Below the pieces are notes generated by a model that was not told the origin of the DNA, made no database searches, and saw nothing but the letters and a program-made list of their open reading frames with translations. Made by a program: the position numbers and the translations under genes. A stretch of 64,000 bases of DNA from Coniferiporia sulphurascens (lineage: Eukaryota; Basidiomycota; Agaricomycetes; Hymenochaetales; Hymenochaetaceae), in contig NBBA01000004.1 in assembly GCA_002794785.1 (NCBI GenBank), positions 1,426,001 to 1,490,000 of the forward strand. Reading direction: 5' to 3'. This document shows, in pieces, positions 56,201 through 64,000 of this stretch. Position 1 is the first letter of the stretch. Every line of letters starts with the position of its first letter.

Positions 56201-56376
56201 TCCATCTGACGCCCCGACCGAGTCCAGACGACTGCCTCGCCGGCGAGCCTTTGCACCGTTTTTGCGTCCTAGTCACGCGACCCGCTTCCAGCCTCGCGCC
56301 CAGTTGTCTCCTTCCTTCTCTTTCCATCTTACTTTCTCTTCTACCTTAGCACAGCTCTCGTCAAGTTGACTCGACG
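53272..56376. other. Gene-poor region, about 3.1 kb
   Basis: The first part is the aquaporin promoter, and the last 450 bp is the C/T-rich leader of the Pbp1 gene. In between, a minus-strand ORF of 175 codons (54013-54540, beginning MTRKKKLATDTVVQVILCNK) is the longest. It has no domain that I recognise and ends in what looks like random sequence. No transposon ends or tRNA are visible. The area may hold a decayed gene or a non-coding RNA. Confidence 0.4.
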
Positions 56377-59300
56377 ATGGCCACAGTTCGTCCTCCCAAA
56401 GGACCACCCCTCAAGAAGGGGCCCGAATCTAACCAAGGTAGTCCCGCCTCCGCACGGTTAGTCTGTCTACATTCATTCCGGGCGCGTGTTTCCTGACTGT
56501 ATCATCAACGCAGGCGGGCGCCTGCTCCTGCGTGGACCAACCGTGCTCCTCCGTCTCCCGCACCCACATTCAACGCAAATGCTGCAAATGCCAGGGGCCC
56601 AGCAAATGGGTTTCCGCCCCTTAGCGGTCAAGCCAACGGCAAGGCACCTCCAAATGCTTGGGGTTCAGCCGAGGATAAGCAGCAGCTGCTAGCGGGTTTG
56701 GCAGGAAGCATAGTCAGTCTTTTTTCTTTCCCGTAGCCCATTCCGCACCTCCCCAGTCATGCCTTCCCTTTCCCCTCCCTCCCTTAACTGTTTGGCTATT
56801 GAGGCTTATGCATTTCTGCTACTGCTTAAGAATCAAACTATTACCGTCTCATTGCGGACGAATACACGCTATGAAGGTATTCTCACATTTGTTTCCCCCA
56901 CTGCCTCTGATGATGCCAGTGCGTAATTCCTTTTCTGCGGAACGTAAGGGTTTCTGATTTTATTTATATGCACATTTACCACTTGCCTATTTTTTGCACC
57001 GCCTTCTGCATCGCAATGACTGCGCAAATTTACTAGGTCTCACGCTCAAAAATGCGAAGGACCTCTCTACGCCGAATGCGCCTCCTAAAGATAGCATCAA
57101 AATTCCCGCATCGAACGTGATATCCTTTTCCCCGGGTTACGCGGGTTCTGGTACGATGTCCAAAGTCAACGACTGTAAGCGTCTGCAGTTCTACTTTCTT
57201 TCTTGTGCGGAGCATGGATAGCTAGTCCCACGGAGGGATTGAGTTATGTTGTTTTGGAGTAAAAATTCTCTTCAATAGAGGCAGCCGGACCCTTTGAGGC
57301 GCTGTGGGAATTCTCGCCGCCGAGACGAGAAGTGGGGAATGACGAGTGAGGCGGATATCAATAAAGGCGTGGGACGTTATCTGCTTCATATTTTCCTTCT
57401 TCATTGAATGCGGTCCGAACTCAGTTTGACTTCTCAACTCCAATCCGGACAAATCTTGCTCTTAACTGACATGCATTTTGTGTCTTTTCAGCTTTCCGCA
57501 CCGATGCTGAAATTTCTCGCACTGCGGCTTTAAAGCGAGAACGTGAGCTGCAGGCATGGCAACCGGACGCGTCCGACTTGGCCCCTGGCACTGGGGGACC
57601 TGGGGCGTTTGAGCTCCCACGCGGCGATGACTTAACATTCGGACCTGGTTCAACGGGTGCCCCAGGTCAGTGGGACCAGTTTGCCGCGAACGAGCGTCTT
57701 TTCGGCGTGCGCACGCATTTCGACGAGGATGAATACACGACTCGTCTTGACCGCACTGCGAAGGATTTCAAAGAGCGGGAACGCCGTGCGGAGCAGATAG
57801 CCGCAGAAATTAACGGTGTAAGTTGCATGGCTTTTCGATCTATGCTGGCAATTGACATATGCCTTTCCCCCTTGCCCTTAACCTAGACTGCGACGAACAA
57901 TCCTCACATAGCCGAGGAACGTGGTTTAGCTGTGGACGATAGTGGCGTCAATGAGGAGGACAAGTATGCCCTTACTTTTTTCTTAGCTTTGATAATGCAT
58001 ACTTATATGCTGAGCAGATACGGAGCCGTGGTGCGTGGCGCAAATGCATATGTGCCCCCCGGCGCTCGTCGCCAGAATCCGAGCGGCATGGCTTCACCTC
58101 CGGCGACTTCTGGAGAAATCGGCAAGGAGAAGCAAGACAAACCCGACGCTCCAATACCTAAGGTTTCTGTGAATACTCCTGATGGGACAGAGAAACCTTT
58201 ACCACGTGCAACACCTAGCCCGGCAGGAAGCGGCACAGTTAAGGTTCGCACTTCTGGTGACGAAATCTTGGTTCGGCCTTAATATTTTTTATTGTCCAGC
58301 AGCAGCCTGCGGATGCTCTGCCCGCGTTCCGCGACTTCGTAACAAACGAGAAGCAGCGATTGACCCAGAAGAAACAGGCACTCGTGAAGAATGAGATGGA
58401 GAAACGTGTTGCGGAGCTAGTTAAGTTCAGCCAGAACTTCAAGGTTCGTCATATACGATTTGTGAGCTATGGCATCCCGAAATAACGGACGCACGCCACA
58501 GCTGAATAAGCCGATTCCTGAAGACCTCGTAACCATCCTCGCGAAGGACGAGGAGAAACAGCGTCAGATACGCGAAAAATCGACTCAAGATGCTCAGTCA
58601 ACAAAGGCACGCGCCATCGGTGTTTCTGGCTCCATCACTAGTACCGCGGGGCAGCAGAAGACCGCCTCAGGTGCACCTGCGGCCAAACTTGTCGATCCCT
58701 CGCGCAAGCCATCCGCACCTACTGCGTCAACAGCACTCAAGTCCACCGATCGTATCCCCACAAGCAAGAGCGCCAATGCCATTGCAAGTGGCGCCGCAGG
58801 TTCAAGCGCATCAGGCGCATCAACGAAGACTAATGGCTCCGGTAAAATGGAAGCATCAAAGACGGTACCGAGGATAAGCATGGTCATTCAGACCATCCCG
58901 CCGTTCCGTGGTAAGAAGCAGTCGTCAGGGTACGAGAAGGTACCGGCAGCTGGGACCTCGTCACAGCCATTGAGCCCGACGACTCAACAGCGATTGAACG
59001 TGAACGCGTCTTCGTTCCGACCGAATCCCAAGGCCGCAGCGTTCACACCTGTGAGTTACTGATACCTCTAGAGGCATAAAGAGCGGCAATGCTAATCAAT
59101 TCATTGGTATACAGAATGGTTCTACGAGTCCTCAAGCACCTTCTGCGTCCCCTAAACCCAAACCGGACAGCGTGACTACATTAACTACTCCGTGTTGATA
59201 TTGCTCCTTCTCTGACCATCTGTGTTACAGATCTCGAACTCACCGCCCACTCCTAACCCTTTCTTCGGCACGCAGATCATAAAAAAGGGCCCTCCTGTCA

Positions 59301-60250
59301 ACGTCAAGGATGACTTCAATCCCTTTAAACATGCGAAGGTCCATGAAGCCAAGTCAATTGGTACGATTGGGTTTTACATTGGGTGTTCACACTACTTATC
59401 AAATACAAAGGCACTAATTGGCCGTACAACGGCAAGCGCTACATGCTGATGTTCCCTCCGCCGCCCTCGGTAGCTGCTCCCCCTCCTCAGGCATCACCGC
59501 ACATGGCACCTCACGGCCCGCCGCCGCCGCCGCCTCCTTCCTACGACGAAGATGCGGCAGCACAAGCCCAGGCAGCGGCGGCGGCCACACGAGGATATGC
59601 CGTCTATACTTATGCACCGTTTTATCCTGGACAAGTACGGTGTTTCGCTGTTTCTCTCCTGCGTATTCTTGACCTTTAAACGATAGCACCCCCAGCCCAT
59701 GATGGCTGGAATGGCAGGCGTCCCGCCTGGTGCTTTTGTCCCTTCCCCATATATGCAACATATGCCGTATCCTCCGAATATGCCTCCTCCCAATGGCCAG
59801 CGTACGTCGAGATAGTTTAATGTTCAAGATGGATACTCATCCGTCCCTCAGCAATGTATGCTCCTCCACCTATGGGTCAAATGCCTCGTGCGTTATACGT
59901 GAATCATTAATTGGCTACGTCTAAAACTGACAGTACTTTGTGCAGCCCCGCAACAATATATGCCTGGTCCGCCGCCGCCGGGTGCTTATCCGCCTCCCCC
60001 CAACAGTGCTGGGCGCCCGTCGATGCCGCCCACCCCCATCCCCGCCCATGCACACCCATATTATCACCAAAGCCCACAACGTATGATGCCCTTTGATGCG
60101 TACGATGCGAAGATGTTCACAATAAGTACAGTGCAACACGCGATGCCCTACCCCATGATGATGCCTCCCCCAGGCCCAAATGGGCCTCCTCATCCTTATG
60201 AGACGGGCCCTCCCCCGCCGATCCCAATGGGAGGCGTTGGCCATGCGTAA
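56377..60250 (+). CDS. PBP1: Ataxin-2 homologue Pbp1
   Basis: Many exons, start MATVRPPKGPPLKKGPE at 56377; exon 1 ends at 56456 and exon 2 is 56514-56712. The Sm-like domain is NQTITVSLRTNTRYEGILTF, then LTLKNAKDL and IPASNVISF. The LsmAD domain (FRTDAEISR, then WDQFAANERLFGVRTHFDED, then YTTRLDR) follows at about 57490-57800. A PAM2 motif for binding poly(A)-binding protein, SSFRPNPKAAAFTP, lies at about 59010-59050. The last third is rich in Pro, Gln, Tyr and Met. This order is that of ataxin-2/Pbp1, which works in poly(A) tail control and stress granule assembly in the cytoplasm. A segment about 60060-60130 may be an intron. Confidence 0.93.
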
Positions 60251-60675
60251 TGAAGACGGAGGGCGCACCCCCGAGGTGCGCCCGTCTTCGTACGGGGCGG
60301 GGTAGGTGTACTTGCTTGTGTTTGTGTCCGACGGGGCTGTGGTCTGCTGACCCTTCGGAATGTTTTGATTTGCCCGCTGCAATCGAACCTCCCGTGTAGT
60401 TATGCTGTTAATAGCTTTTTGTTATGGAATGAAGCGGAGCACGCCTTGTTACAAACAAGAAAGTCGGGGGAGGTTGTGCGAGAGTGTGGCATGAAGACGC
60501 GTTGGGTAACATGTGTGACATATCGTGTTGTATTGAAGGCGCGTTCCGACGCGTCTGGTGTGTTCACGATGGGCTTACACCGGTAACTGGTTGTTGTCAT
60601 GGCTGGTGGCATCAAGCATAGTAATAAATATGTAACGGAGTACATTCAGCACGGAAGAGTAGGTGTAAGGAAACA
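60251..60675. other. Convergent intergenic region
   Basis: 425 bp with the 3' regions of PBP1 and BUB1. A GC-rich inverted repeat at about 60258-60289 (GGGCGCACC/GGTGCGCCC) could form a hairpin just after the PBP1 stop. No ORF of interest. Confidence 0.5.
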
Positions 60676-63600
60676 CTATCTCCCAGACAAGACAGATCGT
60701 TCTACTTTCTTCAAGAGGCCCTTTAGCGTATTACTGCTTCTGTTACAATTGCTTGATAACCAAGTCTCCATCTCCCCCCTCAGCGAAGCCAGCTCCGGGA
60801 CGAGGGGAAGTGAGCCGTCAGACCGCACGAAGGCGGGGTTGAGTAGGACGTCGAATAAGCGCGTCCACAGGTCAACCTGCCAATACCGCTTAAACTGCGG
60901 CGCTATTTTGTACCGCGCAGGCGTCGCAGACGGGACGGGTACAATAGTTGCAGCGTCGACATACTTGCCAAAGAGCATGCAGTAGATTATGCCCGCGAGG
61001 CCGAAGTAATCGGTTTCGTATGTCCACGGCCGGTTCTCGCGCATCTCAAGGCAGTCAGCGATCTCTGTCTTCCAGTCTGCGACGAACTGCTGCCCTGCGG
61101 GGTACATGCGCGTGTCGATCGTGCGCCCGAAGTCAATCATCTTGATGCCTTTGTACTTCCAGCCGCCTTCTCCCGTCGCTTGGTACATCCCCGACCACGC
61201 GTTTATCCCGCCCGGCACCTCTTCCAGCCGTAAGAGACAATTGTCAATCTTGAAGTCCCCGTGGATGAAGCCCGCCGCGTGCATGTTCTCAATGAACTTG
61301 ACGAGCTCAATGGCGAAGAACATGACGAGTAGTTCGTCGAGGCAAGCACCCTGCTGCGAGACTCCAGCCTCCGCGGCGTGATTTACCACGTCCAAGAGTG
61401 TACCCTGGCTGCACAGATCGAGGACGAGGAAGCTTTCGTCGCGATAAGCGTACAGGGCATGTGGACCCACTATAGATCTCCGACAGGATGCAGGAAGTTT
61501 ATTGTGCACCCTTCGAAGTATGTGGTATTCCCAGATATTGCGAGGTTTGACGACTTTCAAGGCAAACAGATTTTCGTCATCGTCGTCATCGTCATCATCT
61601 TCATCAGAGTCTGCATCTTCATCGTCGTTCCGTCCCCCTGACTTGGCAGCCTTCCCTTTGAACACGATGCCAAAACCTCCTTCGCCGAGCTTCTCCGAAA
61701 CGACGAATTTCCGGTCGTGCAGTTGTACACGGAAGGTCTCATCACCACTGGAGGCCCTTGAAGCCGACCGCCCGCTGCTACGCCGCGAAGCCTGCTTGTT
61801 CGCAAACTTCTGCAAGCTATCGTATCTGCCAGAGGGTTCGGTTCTCAAATCGTGAAATTCAGGCTCAGGCGGAATAAGGGAAAGAAGAGTGTTGACAATC
61901 TGAGGGTCTGAAGGATTGCATGGATTAGCAGGTTTGAATGACGAGGCCACCGCGATCGCGTCCGCAAGCGAGAGTGTACCAGTTCTCTCTACTATTTCCT
62001 CCCCTTCCAAGTCCGTGAGAACACTAACGTCGTCGTCGATGTCGACGACGTTCTCAGCTTCACGGGCTTTCTCCCGTTCCTCCTCTTCTCTCAGTTCCTT
62101 CGCCAGTTTTTCCGCTGCTGCCGCCGCATCCAAGTCATGATGCAAGATCCCCCTGTCGAGGATTGAGCCATTTCCGTCTGAGGGCGTCCCGAGTACACGA
62201 GTGCTCATCGTGCACTCAAATGTTCGTTCGGCGATAGGAGTCATAACATCAAATTGGCCCAATCTGCCGCCCATTGGTGCTGTATATGGCTCATCATCCT
62301 CGTAATACTCTTCCTGTTCACCTTCATCCTCGTCAACAAAGTCAAGCTGTTCATCGTCTTCCCCAGCAGCTTCTTCTTCCTCTTCGTCAAAGTCTGGTTC
62401 CACCTCTGCGGGCTCTTGAAGAGGTGGTCGCTGTGGGACGAATGCCATAGGTTGACGTTCACGGGGAACAGGGGTGAAAGCGAGGCGGTTTGGCGCAGAT
62501 GCACTACGACGGAACACCGGCTCGTTCTGGCTTTCGTTTTGAGGTTGTGAGCCTCCATTTGAATCCGGGACATCCATAGCTGACTTGGCTCCGAAAACAT
62601 CCCTCGACTTCGCTCCCAAGGCTGGCCTCGCCTCAGGCGGACGACTGAACACTTTCGAACCCAATAAACTAGATCCTGGCACGTTATTCTGTGGTTGTGG
62701 ATCGCGGAAAACGGATGCCTTATCCTGCGGACCCTTCGCCTGAAGTACTGGCCTCGACTTCTCTGTCTGGCTGACGGGCGTAAATACCCTGCTAAAAACG
62801 CTTCGGGGTTGTGCCTCTTGGGAGTCAGGTTTTTCAGAATCGTCGGCCACTTGTAAATTGTCATCATGATCGTCCTTGTATACTGAGACGGGAGTTACCG
62901 CAGGTTTTTCTCGCAAAGAAAGCCCTTTACGTGGCCCTGGAGTGACGCGAGGTGTCTTACTGTCGACATTTTCGTCCACAAACGGCTTAAACTGACGCAG
63001 ATTTGCCAAGTTAGCATGTAAATTATGTTATTCTTCAACCTCGCTCACCTTCGGTGGAGCTGGTGTAACGTTGCTGTCGATGTTTTCGTCCACAAACGGT
63101 TTAAACTATCACATTTTCGTTATTGTAGCGTGTCGGAAAGAAGATCTGTACCTACTTTGGCAGGGGCTGGGGTTGCGTTTTCCTTCTTGTCACCGTCGTC
63201 AACGAACGGACGAAAAGCTACAAGTCAGATAAGGTCAGGGTAGCTGATAACTAATACCTTATACAGAAAATGCCTACCTAAGCCCTTCGCGGGGCCCTGC
63301 GCACTCTCGTCATCATTTAGCTCAGTGATCTTTCGCAAAGTACTACGGGGCTGCATTGCCGTAAACGGTTCGAGTTTTCGGACTGGTGCATGCTTGCTCC
63401 CGAGTGCGACATTGTTCACTTTCACACTTTTCTCAGGTGAATTATACATCCCGAACACATCTTTCAGTGCCTCCTTCGTATTGATCGTAACAGTCGGCTC
63501 ATTCGCTAGTGATGCCGTCATATTCATGTTCATGCGTAAGTTGTTCGTCCGCGTCGGCGGTCTATTCCCGTCATCATTGAAATCGACTTGGGCTTGCCTG

Positions 63601-64000
63601 ACCATAGGCGGTTGATGCGGACCGGGTTCAGATGCAGGCAGTGGTCCCCATTTCTTTCCAAGCAATCCGAGTGACTTAGCGCGTGCCTCCTGGATACAAT
63701 ACTCCTTGTCATCCTTGAAGAGCAGCGACATATCGAAGCGGAACTTCTCTGGCCTCTTCCCCGGCGCCGCGGCCGCCTGACCCGCCGCTCTTACATATGC
63801 ATATGGGTCGGATTCTTGAGACGGAGGAGAGGCTTCCACTTTGGTTGCCGGTAGAGGTTTCGCCGCCGAGGAAGAAGCGGATGTGCGCTTCACGACTATG
63901 TTCCTGAGTGGGTTACGATAGAGCTTCGCACCTGGCGATGAACTCTTTTATTGCAAATGAGTAGAGCTCAGGGATCTGGACAGCGGGGGATACCGACCTC
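60676..64000 (-). CDS. BUB1: Spindle-checkpoint kinase Bub1, N-terminus outside the window
   Basis: Minus strand, 5' partial. Visible exons include about 63270-63893, 63156-63217, 63049-63105 and 60676-62991. A GLEBS-type Bub3-binding motif (TINTKEALKDVFGMYNSPEK) lies near 63430-63490. Three modules FRPFVDD, FKPFVDEN and FKPFVDEN open three consecutive exons; the first is followed by a KEN box. A long acidic disordered region follows. The kinase has the glycine loop (GEGGFGIVFKG), the ALK lysine, HGDFKIDN in place of HRD (usual for Bub1) and DFGR, so it looks active. An acidic run of about 20 D/E sits inside the N-lobe. The kinase acts at unattached kinetochores and phosphorylates histone H2A. 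Confidence 0.95.

Noticed and set aside
55861..56369. Plus-strand ORFs of 162 and 143 codons before PBP1
   Set aside because: C/T-rich leader sequence; two frames open at once and neither is protein-like, and the PBP1 ATG follows directly.

Overview
The window is nuclear DNA of a filamentous basidiomycete, most likely a wood-decay Agaricomycete. Nearly every gene is cut by many short GT-AG introns of about 50-60 nt. The gene set is eukaryotic and fungal: SNU66, RNase H2A, BUB1, Pbp1/ataxin-2, ERG25, SUR2, a Rom-type RhoGEF, and Kre9-like GPI proteins. Coordinates are in window bases, and most exon joins were checked by reading phase across the splice.

Layout. 1-963 is the 3' part of an acidic, repeat-rich gene with an intact Tc1/mariner transposon (968-2305) just after its stop. 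2557-11511 holds the Rpl4 chaperone ACL4, an RMND1/Mrx10-like mitochondrial protein, tri-snRNP protein SNU66, a poly-Q protein and RNase H2 subunit A. 11716-17002 is a tandem array of three intronless GNAT acetyltransferases with duplicated flanks. 17116-25545 holds a two-domain protein disulfide isomerase, the Rpl10 chaperone SQT1, and a large Rho1 GEF with a CNH domain. 27205-35078 is a Kre9-like GPI protein, a sugar MFS transporter and a convergent GH13 alpha-amylase. 35923-41846 holds a coiled-coil protein, a disordered unknown, and an Fmp32/MCUR1-like mitochondrial protein.

42099-44761 pairs the sphingolipid C4-hydroxylase SUR2 with the C4-sterol-methyl oxidase ERG25. 45507-47729 is a Q/G-rich gene split by a young polyadenylated retroposon of about 1 kb that has a 15-bp target-site duplication and carries an unrecognised ORF. 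48423-53271 holds a small membrane protein, an alkenal/enone reductase and an aquaporin with unusual pore motifs. After a gene-poor 3 kb come Pbp1/ataxin-2 and the spindle-checkpoint kinase BUB1, whose N-terminus lies outside the window.

The strongest unusual items are the retroposon with its ORF, a 4-nt microexon encoding part of the catalytic NHD motif of the amylase, three consecutive BUB1 exons that each begin with an F-x-PFVD module, the aquaporin with SPS/NTA in place of NPA/NPA, and the GNAT array whose first copy carries a relic of the neighbouring PDI gene end. I saw no CRISPR array, rRNA, convincing tRNA or prophage.
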